Source: Haloplanus aerogenes | GTDB lineage: Archaea; Halobacteriota; Halobacteria; Halobacteriales; Haloferacaceae | Direction of reading: 5' to 3' | Assembly (NCBI RefSeq): GCF_003856835.1 | Contig: NZ_CP034145.1 | Span: 3,348,001-3,412,000 of the forward strand | DNA length: 64,000 bases | In this document: one piece after another, positions 27,279-34,944 of the stretch | How positions within the stretch are numbered: position 1 is the stretch's first letter | How the letters are laid out: each line of letters opens with the position of its first letter | Notes under the pieces: model-generated | What the model was told of the DNA's origin: nothing | Database searches by the model: none | The model's input: only the letters and a program-made list of their open reading frames with translations | Program-made: the position numbers and the translations under genes

Positions 27279-27863
27279 GTGCCGACGTTCGACTACCCCT
27301 GCCCCGACTGCCGGACGACCAACAGCCTCCACGACTCGGACTGCCGGTTCGAGGGAACGCCGTGGGCCGACATCGAGGCCGCCTACGTCGACGTGGTGGC
27401 CGTCCTCTCCGGCGGCGTCACCGACGCGGACGCAGTACCTGAAGCCGTCGAGGAGTGGGGCCCGCTCCGACAGGCGGCAGTCGAACGCCTCCGCCGTGAC
27501 GGCCGCATCGACGACGCGAACGACCGCCTCCGTCTCCTGCCCGCCGAGGAGTACCGCGAGGAAGTGTCGGTGCCGACCCGCGATCCCATCAAGACCATCT
27601 ACGAACGCGGGAGCGTCCCCGGCTGTCACGACAACGCCGTCTTCGCCATGATCGCGTGGTACGAGATGGTGGGGCTGTCGTGGCCGGAGACGAAGGAAAA
27701 CGTCGTCGAGTGGTTGCGCGAGAGCGGCGCGTGGGACCGCGGCGGCTTCGAGGAGGCGAGTCCCGCGGCGCTGGTCGAGAAGAAACGCCACGTCTACGAA
27801 GCGGGCTACGGCTGGAAGGAGAAAGCCGCGGCGGCGAAGCGGATTATCGAGCGACAACGGTAG
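27279..27863 (+). CDS. Conserved haloarchaeal protein with N-terminal zinc-ribbon-like motif
   Basis: This 194-residue soluble protein starts with GTG (the codon before is a stop). The N-terminus has cysteines in DYPCPDCRTTNSLHDSDC, which could bind zinc. The rest is helical with a charged Arg/Glu character and a conserved-looking GSVPGCHDNAVFAMIAWYEM segment. I do not recognise an enzyme family. It precedes the heme-copper operon by 90 bases, but the operator-like palindrome lies between them, so it is likely a separate unit. Confidence 0.75.
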   Translation: MPTFDYPCPDCRTTNSLHDSDCRFEGTPWADIEAAYVDVVAVLSGGVTDADAVPEAVEEWGPLRQAAVERLRRDGRIDDANDRLRLLPAEEYREEVSVPTRDPIKTIYERGSVPGCHDNAVFAMIAWYEMVGLSWPETKENVVEWLRESGAWDRGGFEEASPAALVEKKRHVYEAGYGWKEKAAAAKRIIERQR

Positions 27864-27902
27864 CGATAGCGGTCGTCGATTTTCTTCGGCTTGGAAGCGA
27901 CC

Positions 27903-27914
27903 CGAACACGTTCG
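27903..27914. promoter_or_regulatory. CGAA-N4-TTCG palindrome upstream of heme-copper operon
   Basis: CGAACACGTTCG lies 38 bases before the first ATG of the operon. The same 17-base block (CGACCCGAACACGTTCG) recurs at 31812-31828 before the companion gene at 31868. The motif matches the CGAA-N4-TTCG element reported for NarO-type regulation of denitrification promoters in Haloferax. Confidence 0.6.
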
Positions 27915-27952
27915 CACATAGAGATACGCAGTCAATACACCCACGTTGTCGT

Positions 27953-28111
27953 ATGGCAGGATCGGGTGAGTCGACCGAACAAGCAGGCGAACCGTGGCCC
28001 CAGCAACTACTGGAGAGTCCGTGGCTCCTCGCGGGCGCCGCGTTGCTGTACTTCACGCTCTCGTACATCGTCTGGGGTCTGATCGACCTGATGAGCGTCA
28101 AGCCAGGATAA
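27953..28111 (+). CDS. Small single-span subunit of heme-copper oxidoreductase
   Basis: This 52-residue protein has an acidic, Gln-rich N-terminus and a single span (LLAGAALLYFTLSYIVWGLIDL). It occupies the position of the small CbaD-type subunit in archaeal ba3-like operons. Its stop overlaps the subunit II start (TAATG). By analogy it stabilises the complex in the membrane; this is inferred from position and topology only. Confidence 0.7.
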   Translation: MAGSGESTEQAGEPWPQQLLESPWLLAGAALLYFTLSYIVWGLIDLMSVKPG

Positions 28112-29073
28112 TGAAATCACCAATCGAATCTCCGGACGGCGACTGGTGGAACGAGACGGTGAACAGACGGGAGACCATCTGGCTCGGCGTGTCGGGCGTG
28201 TGGGCGGTGACGCTTTTCGGCTGGATGGTCGGGTGGATGCAGTTCGGCGAGCAGAATCAGGTGGGCGAGACGCTGAAACTCTCCACCGCCGACTACCGGG
28301 AGAAGGTGAACACGTACAAACAGCAGGCTGGCGACCTCGACGGTGCGCTCGTCCCGTCGGGTGACGAGGTGTACATCGGGGCGATGCGCTACGCCTTCGA
28401 CGGGTTGCCCGCCGTGCTGGAGACGGGCCGAGAGTACGTCTTCCACCTCGGCTCCTACGACGTACAACACGGCTTCTCGGTCCGGCAGGAGGACACGCTG
28501 AGCAAACAGCTCTCGCTCCAGATGCTCCCCGGCTACGAGTGGAAGGTGCCGATGGAGTTCGACGAGCCCGGCACCTACCACGTCGTCTGCAACGAGTTCT
28601 GTGGCACCGGCCACCGAACCATGCACGCGACGTTCGAGGTGCGGGAGTCGGTGCCGGACGTGAGCGGGAGCGGCGGATCGAGCGGCGACGACGGCGGCAG
28701 CGGCGCGAGCGGCGCCGCCTACGACGGCTGGTTCACCGGGAACGCCCGCGGCGGCGAGACGAGCAACTGGGAGGGATCGGCGGCCGACGAAACCGGTGCC
28801 GACGAGGTGACGGTCACCGTCGGCCCCGGCGGCGAGTACGTCTACGACCCCGCTGCGGTCCGCGTCTCGCCGGGGACGACGGTCACCTTCGAGTGGGCGT
28901 CGCCGACGCACAACGTCCTCGTCGAGTCGGGACCGACCGACTGGAGCGGGCACGAACCCATCGAGAACGACGGGTTCAGCTTCCAGCACACGTTCGAGAG
29001 CGAAGGGGTGTACAAGTACTACTGCCAGCCACACCTCGCGCTCGGCATGAAAGGTGTCGTGGAGGTGGTCTGA
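28111..29073 (+). CDS. CuA subunit II fused to a halocyanin-like blue copper domain
   Basis: This 320-residue protein has one N-terminal anchor (residues 23-43) and an extracellular CuA cupredoxin with ligands His120, Cys160, Cys164, His168 and Met171 (VVCNEFCGTGHRTMH). A Ser/Gly-rich linker (about 184-203) leads to a second cupredoxin (about 230-320). Its type-1 copper ligands are His267 (PTHNVL), Cys305, His308 and Met313 (YCQPHLALGMKG). The second domain is halocyanin-like, so the electron donor is covalently tethered to the CuA acceptor. In Natronomonas the halocyanin is a separate gene. It overlaps the small subunit gene by one base and precedes subunit I by one base. Confidence 0.93.
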   Translation: MKSPIESPDGDWWNETVNRRETIWLGVSGVWAVTLFGWMVGWMQFGEQNQVGETLKLSTADYREKVNTYKQQAGDLDGALVPSGDEVYIGAMRYAFDGLPAVLETGREYVFHLGSYDVQHGFSVRQEDTLSKQLSLQMLPGYEWKVPMEFDEPGTYHVVCNEFCGTGHRTMHATFEVRESVPDVSGSGGSSGDDGGSGASGAAYDGWFTGNARGGETSNWEGSAADETGADEVTVTVGPGGEYVYDPAAVRVSPGTTVTFEWASPTHNVLVESGPTDWSGHEPIENDGFSFQHTFESEGVYKYYCQPHLALGMKGVVEVV

Positions 29074-29074
29074 G

Positions 29075-30790
29075 ATGTTTGGATTCAGCACGTTCAGCTA
29101 CGACGACGAGGGGTATCGGACCTGCTCGGTGACCGGCCTGCAGATTCACCGGTCCGCCGAGGACATGGTGAAACTGTTCGGCCTGACGGCCATCGTCGCG
29201 CTGTTGATCGGCGGCCTCTTCGCCATCTTCGTCGCGCTGACGCGGTGGGAGCTCGTCGGCCTCCTCGCGCCGGCGGACTTCTACACCTTCCTGAGCATCC
29301 ACGCGTGGAACCTGCTCATCTTCTGGATGATCTTCATGGAAATCGCCGTCCTCTACGTGGGCGGGCCGTACGTCCTCGGCCGACCGCTGTCGCTCCCGCG
29401 GGTGGCGAAGGCGGGCTACGCGCTCATGCTCGGCGGGGCGGTGCTCATCAACGTCGCCATCTGGCTGACGAAACAGCCGAATCAGGCGCCGCTTCTGACC
29501 TCTTATGCGCCCCTCCCGTCCTCGCCGTGGTTCTACCTCGGCGTGGTCGTCTTCCTGGCCGGGGCGCTCGTCGCGGCGCTTCCCTTCCTCGCGACCATCT
29601 GGCACGAGAAGCGGGAGAATCCGGGCGGGACGCTCCCGCTCGTCGCCTTCGGCGCGTTCATCACCTCCATCGTCGCCGCGGAGGCCATCGTCGGCGGCCT
29701 CATCACGTACGTTCCGACCTTCCTCTGGCGGGTCGGGATGCTCGCCCACATCGACGCCGCGTGGTACCGGCAGATGTACTGGATCGTCGGTCACGGCAGC
29801 CAGCAGATCAACCTGCTGGCGATGATCTCGGTCTGGTACTTCATGACCCACGTCGTCGGCGGCGCCGAAGTCGCGAGCGAGAAGGTGTCCCGGTCCGCCT
29901 TCGTCCTCTACCTCTTCTTCATCAACATGGGCGCGGCCCACCACCTGATGTCCGACCCCGGCGTCTCCGCCGCGTGGCGGCTCTGGAACACCTCCTACTC
30001 CGCCTACGGGGCGGTCGTCGCGAGCATGATCCACGCCTTCGCCATCCCGGCGGGACTGGAGATCGGCCGCCGGAAGCGCGGCGAGGGCGGCGGCACCTTC
30101 GGGTGGCTCTGGTCCGCGCCGTGGAAGGACCCCGGCTTCTCCGCCACCATCCTCTCGATCATCCTCTTTGGCTTCCTCGGGGGCATCACCGGCGTCATGA
30201 TGGGCCAGATGCAGTTGAACATGACCTGGCACAACACGCTGGCGACCGTCGGGCACTTCCACGCCACCGTCGCCACGGGCACCACGCTGGCGTTCATGGG
30301 CCTCGGCTACTACGTCCTGCGCCTCGTCTTCGGCCGGGAGTGGATCGCCCGCCCCATCGCGACGATCCAGCCCTACCTCTACGGGGGCGCGATGGGCATC
30401 ACCTCGCTGATGATGATGTATCTCGGCATCCTCTACGGCATCCCGCGCCGGCACCCCTCCGTGATGGACATTCCGGGCACCGAGTTCAGCTTCGCGGCGG
30501 CCCGGCCGCTCTTCGTCATCTTCGGCGTGATGGCGCTCATCTCCATCATCGGCGGCGCGCTGTTCGTCCTCGTCGCCGTCGGTTCGCTCCTCGCTGGCGA
30601 CCGGTACCAGGGCGGCCTCCCGGTGACGCGACCGACGGCCGTCGCCGACGGTGGGGGTCACAAGGACACCGCCCACCACCTCCTGAGCATGCGCGGGACG
30701 TTCATCCTCACCTCCATCTTCCTCGGGGTGTTCGTCGTGATGTGGGCGCTCAACTGGTACCTGCTGAGTCAGCTCTGGCAGGTCGGGTGA
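29075..30790 (+). CDS. Heme-copper oxidoreductase subunit I, probable nitric oxide reductase (eNOR-like) rather than ba3 oxygen reductase
   Basis: This 571-residue protein with at least 12 spans has all metal ligands. The low-spin heme ligands are His76 (FLSIHAWNLL) and His396, the high-spin heme ligand is His394 (TVGHFHATV), and CuB/FeB ligands are His240, His289 and His290 (GAAHHLM). The residue four after His240 is Gln244 (GHGSQQIN). A- and B-type oxygen reductases have the cross-linked Tyr there (HPxxY). That loss is typical of NO-reducing members of the superfamily. A CuA-containing subunit II and a putative denitrification operator support a NOR role. An oxygen reductase using another tyrosine cannot be excluded. 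The ATG at 29075 is 1 base after the subunit II stop. Confidence 0.82.
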   Translation: MFGFSTFSYDDEGYRTCSVTGLQIHRSAEDMVKLFGLTAIVALLIGGLFAIFVALTRWELVGLLAPADFYTFLSIHAWNLLIFWMIFMEIAVLYVGGPYVLGRPLSLPRVAKAGYALMLGGAVLINVAIWLTKQPNQAPLLTSYAPLPSSPWFYLGVVVFLAGALVAALPFLATIWHEKRENPGGTLPLVAFGAFITSIVAAEAIVGGLITYVPTFLWRVGMLAHIDAAWYRQMYWIVGHGSQQINLLAMISVWYFMTHVVGGAEVASEKVSRSAFVLYLFFINMGAAHHLMSDPGVSAAWRLWNTSYSAYGAVVASMIHAFAIPAGLEIGRRKRGEGGGTFGWLWSAPWKDPGFSATILSIILFGFLGGITGVMMGQMQLNMTWHNTLATVGHFHATVATGTTLAFMGLGYYVLRLVFGREWIARPIATIQPYLYGGAMGITSLMMMYLGILYGIPRRHPSVMDIPGTEFSFAAARPLFVIFGVMALISIIGGALFVLVAVGSLLAGDRYQGGLPVTRPTAVADGGGHKDTAHHLLSMRGTFILTSIFLGVFVVMWALNWYLLSQLWQVG

Positions 30791-30796
30791 CCCCTC

Positions 30797-31804
30797 GTGC
30801 TCCGTGATCTCCTCTCGCTGACGAAACCCCGGATCGCCGCGCTCCTGTGTCTGACTGGCACGGGTGCGACGTTCGCGGCCGGGGGACTGCCGCTCGCCGA
30901 GCTCGTCGTGTTCGTCCTCGCGGGCCTCGGCATGGCCGGCGGCGCCGCCGCCTGTAACTGCTACTACGACCGCGACATCGACCCCGTGATGGACCGGACG
31001 GCCGACCGCCCGCTCGCTCGCGGGACGCTCGCGCCGCGAACCGCGCTGGCGTTCGGTGTCGGCCTCCTCGCCGCCGCGACGGGGCTCGGTCTGTGGGCGC
31101 TCCCGCTTCAGTCGGTCGTCTACATGTGGCTCGGCGTCGCCGCGTACGTCGGCCTCTACACCGTCCTGTTGAAGCGACGCCACTGGCTCGGTGTCGTCCT
31201 CGGCGGCTCCGCCGGCTCCTTTCCCGTCCTCGCGGGATGGACGGCCATCCGGCCGCTCTCGGCGGCGGCCGTCGTCATGGCGACGCTGGTGTTCGTCTGG
31301 ACGCCGGCCCACGCGTGGGCGCTGGCGGTCGTCTACCGCGACGAGTTCGCCGCCGCAGGGGTCGCGACGCTTCCCGCGGTCACGTCGCTCGACCGAGTCC
31401 GTCGCGCCGTCTGGGCGTCCGCCCTCGGGACCGTCGCCGTCGCGGCCCTGCTCGTTCCCCTCGCAGGACCCGTCTACGCCGGCACCCTCGCCGCGGGCGT
31501 CCCGCTCTTTCTCGTCGCCTACCGCGCTTACCACCGCGGCGGCGGCGAGCCACGGGCCGTGCGCGCCTTCTTCACCTCGAACACCTTCCTCGCCGTCGCG
31601 TTCGTCGCGTGGGGCGTCGACGGCGTCGTCGCCCTCGAACCAACCGCCGCCTATCTCGTCGCCGCCGCGGCGACGGTCACCGCGTTCGTCGGCTGCTGGA
31701 TCGCTCGGCCGAGCCTCGACGGCGTCCGCGCGTCGCCCCCGCCGACGTGGGTGCGGCGGGCGGTGCGGGCCTACGATCGGCTCCGGGTTCGGGTGACTGG
31801 CTGA
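30797..31804 (+). CDS. ctaB: Protoheme IX farnesyltransferase (heme O synthase)
   Basis: This 335-residue UbiA-superfamily prenyltransferase has the first Asp-rich motif NCYYDRDIDPVMDRTADRPL and the second region YTVLLKRRHWLGVVLGGSAG. It carries eight or nine spans and starts with GTG six bases after the subunit I stop. It converts heme B to heme O, the precursor of heme A/O of the complex encoded just upstream. No ctaA is in the window, so the final heme type is not fixed. Confidence 0.92.
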   Translation: MLRDLLSLTKPRIAALLCLTGTGATFAAGGLPLAELVVFVLAGLGMAGGAAACNCYYDRDIDPVMDRTADRPLARGTLAPRTALAFGVGLLAAATGLGLWALPLQSVVYMWLGVAAYVGLYTVLLKRRHWLGVVLGGSAGSFPVLAGWTAIRPLSAAAVVMATLVFVWTPAHAWALAVVYRDEFAAAGVATLPAVTSLDRVRRAVWASALGTVAVAALLVPLAGPVYAGTLAAGVPLFLVAYRAYHRGGGEPRAVRAFFTSNTFLAVAFVAWGVDGVVALEPTAAYLVAAAATVTAFVGCWIARPSLDGVRASPPPTWVRRAVRAYDRLRVRVTG

Positions 31805-31816
31805 GCGGCGCCGACC

Positions 31817-31828
31817 CGAACACGTTCG
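31817..31828. promoter_or_regulatory. Second CGAA-N4-TTCG palindrome upstream of the 31868 gene
   Basis: The identical CGAACACGTTCG lies 39 bases before the ATG at 31868, inside a 17-base block shared with the operator region at 27903. Matching spacing argues for shared control of the two transcription units. Confidence 0.6.
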
Positions 31829-31867
31829 TACCAACCTCCCTGTCGTTCCAGTCCCTTCCTACACCCA

Positions 31868-32584
31868 ATGAGCGAGGAATCCGTTCAGTCGCCGGGAGCG
31901 TGGATCGCCGGGAGCCTGCGCGACGCCTGGCGGACGATGCGATCCATCTACTACGCCAACTCGTTGAGCTGGCGCTTCCTCAAGAGCGGGGCGCTCGTCT
32001 TCTTCGGGTTCTTCCTGTGGTCGGCGTCGAACCTCCTGCTCTCGTACCAGCCCGCGTGGACGTGGCTCCACTACACCATGAGCTACGGCTTCCTCCTGAT
32101 CCTCTACGGACCGGTGCATCACTTCCTCGTCATCCCGCTGGCGATTCGCTGGCGACGAGGGGGAAGTGACACGCAGGCGCGGATCGGCCGCCGCCTCCCC
32201 ACCGCCGGCCTCGCGCTGTTTCTCGTCGCCGTCGTCGTCCTCGGCACCGCGCCGACGGCGCCCGTCGTCTTCGACTTCCAGTCGTCGCTGGAGGGGACGA
32301 GCGCCGACATCAACCCCGACCTGCTCTGTACGCAGTCGACGAGCGACGGCGAAACGGTGATTCACTGCCATCTGACCGAATCCGACGGCATCGACCACGT
32401 GGTCGTGATGAGCGGCGGCGAGCGGATCACGGTGGATCGCCAGCCGCCGTTCGACTTCGATATCCGCGAGAACCAACTGACGAGCGTCACGGGACAGAAG
32501 CAGTTCCAGGTCATCCTCAAGGACGCCGACGGGAACACCATCCGGCGGTACACCCGGACGCTGTCGATGGTTCCCGAGGGGTAG
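31868..32584 (+). CDS. Membrane protein co-regulated with the heme-copper operon
   Basis: This 238-residue protein has a cytoplasmic N-terminus (about 35 residues), three spans (LKSGALVFFGFFLWSASNLL, LHYTMSYGFLLILYGPVHHF, GLALFLVAVVVLGTAPTA) and an extracellular C-terminal domain of about 110 residues. That domain holds two cysteines and an HCH stretch (LLCTQS..., VIHCHLTE) that could bind metal. I recognise no family. The promoter shares the palindrome of the oxidoreductase operon, so a role in assembly or electron transfer to that complex is plausible but inferred. Confidence 0.75.
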   Translation: MSEESVQSPGAWIAGSLRDAWRTMRSIYYANSLSWRFLKSGALVFFGFFLWSASNLLLSYQPAWTWLHYTMSYGFLLILYGPVHHFLVIPLAIRWRRGGSDTQARIGRRLPTAGLALFLVAVVVLGTAPTAPVVFDFQSSLEGTSADINPDLLCTQSTSDGETVIHCHLTESDGIDHVVVMSGGERITVDRQPPFDFDIRENQLTSVTGQKQFQVILKDADGNTIRRYTRTLSMVPEG

Positions 32585-32643
32585 GTGCGGTCGTCACTAT
32601 GGTCGGCCGAAAGTATTTGCGTCGGCCGGCCGACCGTAGCCGC

Positions 32644-33012
32644 ATGGTCTCCGACTCCACGCTCCACGCCCTGATCGGTGCCGTCGTGACCGTCGTCTTC
32701 TCGTTCGTGCCGTTCTCGCCGGTTCTCGGTGGCGGCGTCGCGGCCTACCTGAACGACGCCGACACCAGCGACGGCGTCCGCATCGGCGCGCTCTCCGGAC
32801 TGCTCGCCTCGGTACCGCTCCTCCTCCTCGGCTTCCTGCTGTTCGCCATCTTCGGCATCTTCACCGTCGGCGGACCGGGCATGAACGGCATGGCGTTCGG
32901 CATCGGCGGCCTGTTCGTCCTCCTCCTCGTCGGCCTCGTCGCCATCGCCTACACGGTCGGTCTGAGTGCACTCGGTGGGTATCTGGGCGCGTACTTCGTG
33001 GACGGAGTGTGA
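32644..33012 (+). CDS. DUF5518-like four-TM membrane protein
   Basis: This 122-residue protein has the Gly-rich four-span layout of haloarchaeal DUF5518 proteins: ALIGAVVTVVFSFVPFSPVLGG, then GGVAAYLNDADTSDGVRIGALSGL, and two further spans with GGLFVLLLVGLVAIAY. Function is unknown. The ATG at 32644 is preferred over one at 32599 that would add a basic lead-in. Confidence 0.78.
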   Translation: MVSDSTLHALIGAVVTVVFSFVPFSPVLGGGVAAYLNDADTSDGVRIGALSGLLASVPLLLLGFLLFAIFGIFTVGGPGMNGMAFGIGGLFVLLLVGLVAIAYTVGLSALGGYLGAYFVDGV

Positions 33013-33084
33013 GGCGAGTCGTCGGTGTCAGTGAACGCGACCGAGTGCAGACGGGGTCGAGCACGGGTGGTCGGGACGCGACTC

Positions 33085-34839
33085 TCAACCGCCGTCTATC
33101 GAGCGTTTCAGGCACCATTCGGCGGCATTCGTGATCGGGAACACTACTGTCGGCGCCACGTAGAGCGCGTGAACGTGCCACGGCACAGCCGGGACCAAAG
33201 ACTCCAGAAAGATCACGGCACAGACGGCGAGAACCGTCATCGTGATCGGCAGCACGCTGGAGATGCTCGCACCGGTACGCCGCTTCAGCCACGCGTCGAC
33301 GTCGGGGCCGTAGATCACGAGCCACAACAGCATCGCTCCGACGACGAACATCGACACGAACAGCGACGGGGAGCCGGTCGAAGAGCGGAGACCGAACGCT
33401 ACGAAAAGCCCGATCTGACCACAGACCGTCAGGAGTACGTCCCGCGACTCGTGTGCCAGCGACTGACGCCGGTCCGGTCCCGCCCGCCGAGCGACACGGA
33501 GGGCCCACACCATCACCGCGACCGCAACGCCGAAGAAGATCGTCACGGCAGCGAACAGGATCATCGGACGCTGTCGGACGGCCGCGGGTAACAGGGAGTA
33601 GCCGATGAGCCCGAGAAAGGGGAGATGGGCCGGAAGGAGCAGGCCGGGCGGCCGCGCGACTGGGGCGACCCAATCTTCCGCCTCGTCGTCACTCTGCCGG
33701 ACGGCGTCCCAGTATCGAGCGTACGGTTCGATGCGTTCGAACTGTCGGAGCCAATGGACGAGCGAATAGACGCCGCTCAAGCCGATGGCGGCGGGGAGCA
33801 AGAGCATGACCAGCACGCCCCACAGCACTTTCACCGACAGCACGGCGTTCGGAACGGTGATCGCGACGCTCGACAAGACGCCCCACCGAACGTCGGCGAG
33901 AGACTGCCGGACGACGCCGACGGTCGGGATCAGAAGGGCGGCGACCGTGACCGCGGACAGGACCATCCCGAAGGTAGCGACGAAGAAGACGACCCATCCT
34001 TTGAAATTTTGGACGGCGCCCGAGAGGTCGTCGAGGAACCTGTAGTCGACCTCGTACGGTGACACGCTGCTCCGTACGGCACCCATCCACTCCGCGCCCC
34101 GCCACCGCGAGACGGTCAGTCCGACGAACAGCATTGCCTCCGGAATCGGGTAAAACAGGTTGAGCACGGCACCGACGAAGGCCGCCAGACACGCGACGGC
34201 GACGGGTAAGGCGGCGTTCGCGAGCGCCGCCTGCCCGTACATGAACGTCCGTCCCCATCGTGGCAGTTCGTCCCACCGCCGTTCCGGAACGTCCGTTTCG
34301 TACGGGAAAAACTCGAACAGCCGGTGCAGGCCGCCGGCGTCCACCAGCGGCGCGTCCGGAACGAACACGCGAAAGTACACCCAAAACGAGACGCTTCCGG
34401 CGATAAATCCGAAATAAAGGACGATAGCCGCCCATCGGAGCGTCGTGACGACCGTCCGTCCGACGAGTAGCAGGGGATCGCCGGGGACCACTTGCGGGGC
34501 GATTACCCCACAGAACATGCCGAAATACAGCGTCCAGACGGCGGTGAGAACGCGGAAGCCGGGCAGACCGACGACGGCGGCGACCCGGTCGGGAAACAGA
34601 TTCGCGACGTACGAAAACACCGCGTACCCGACGAGAAGCCACGCCATCGCGAGTCCGAAGTCGGGATGCCCGGCGACCGGCTGTATCGCGACGACGGCGG
34701 CGAGTATCGGATCGAGGGAACCGGCGGGCCACGAGGCGACAGCCCGACCGACGACGTCCGGGAACACGCTGACGACGGCGAGCAGACTCACCCCTTTCCA
34801 CGGGGGTATCGACGGGAGCCGCGCCCGGACACCCACCAT
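33085..34839 (-). CDS. Large polytopic membrane protein, unknown
   Basis: This protein of about 584 residues has roughly twelve hydrophobic spans and no large soluble domain. Features include repeated Trp/Pro-rich loops and a central cytoplasmic-looking segment RRWDELPRWGRTFMYGQA. I recognise no transporter signature. The codon use is slightly less GC-biased than neighbours. A start at 34869 would cross the promoter palindrome; ATG 34839 (MVGVRARLPSIPPWKG) is chosen. Confidence 0.7.
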   Translation of the reverse strand: MVGVRARLPSIPPWKGVSLLAVVSVFPDVVGRAVASWPAGSLDPILAAVVAIQPVAGHPDFGLAMAWLLVGYAVFSYVANLFPDRVAAVVGLPGFRVLTAVWTLYFGMFCGVIAPQVVPGDPLLLVGRTVVTTLRWAAIVLYFGFIAGSVSFWVYFRVFVPDAPLVDAGGLHRLFEFFPYETDVPERRWDELPRWGRTFMYGQAALANAALPVAVACLAAFVGAVLNLFYPIPEAMLFVGLTVSRWRGAEWMGAVRSSVSPYEVDYRFLDDLSGAVQNFKGWVVFFVATFGMVLSAVTVAALLIPTVGVVRQSLADVRWGVLSSVAITVPNAVLSVKVLWGVLVMLLLPAAIGLSGVYSLVHWLRQFERIEPYARYWDAVRQSDDEAEDWVAPVARPPGLLLPAHLPFLGLIGYSLLPAAVRQRPMILFAAVTIFFGVAVAVMVWALRVARRAGPDRRQSLAHESRDVLLTVCGQIGLFVAFGLRSSTGSPSLFVSMFVVGAMLLWLVIYGPDVDAWLKRRTGASISSVLPITMTVLAVCAVIFLESLVPAVPWHVHALYVAPTVVFPITNAAEWCLKRSIDGG

Positions 34840-34862
34840 AGTTGTTAGATATCTATCGTTTT

Positions 34863-34882
34863 GTGGCATAATTCTGTGCCAC
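34863..34882. promoter_or_regulatory. Inverted repeat in promoter of the polytopic membrane protein gene
   Basis: GTGGCA at 34863-34868 and TGCCAC at 34877-34882 form a 6-bp palindrome with an 8-base AT-rich spacer, 24-43 bases upstream of the ATG at 34839. Its placement over the expected TATA/BRE region suggests an operator. Confidence 0.45.
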
Positions 34883-34944
34883 GCGAGCGTTCCGGGGGTC
34901 GGATCGAAACGGAACGGCGACGCGAGAACGGTCGATCCCGAACC

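Noticed and set aside
29075-30790. Label of subunit I as ba3-type oxygen reductase
   Set aside because: Kept only as the second choice because the HPxxY tyrosine is missing and the promoter motif points to nitrogen-oxide respiration.
28976-31834. A 952-residue open frame on the reverse strand across subunit I and heme O synthase
   Set aside because: Its translation is an Arg/Glu/Gly-rich mirror of the real genes, with no fold or motif. Long antisense frames are expected at this GC level.
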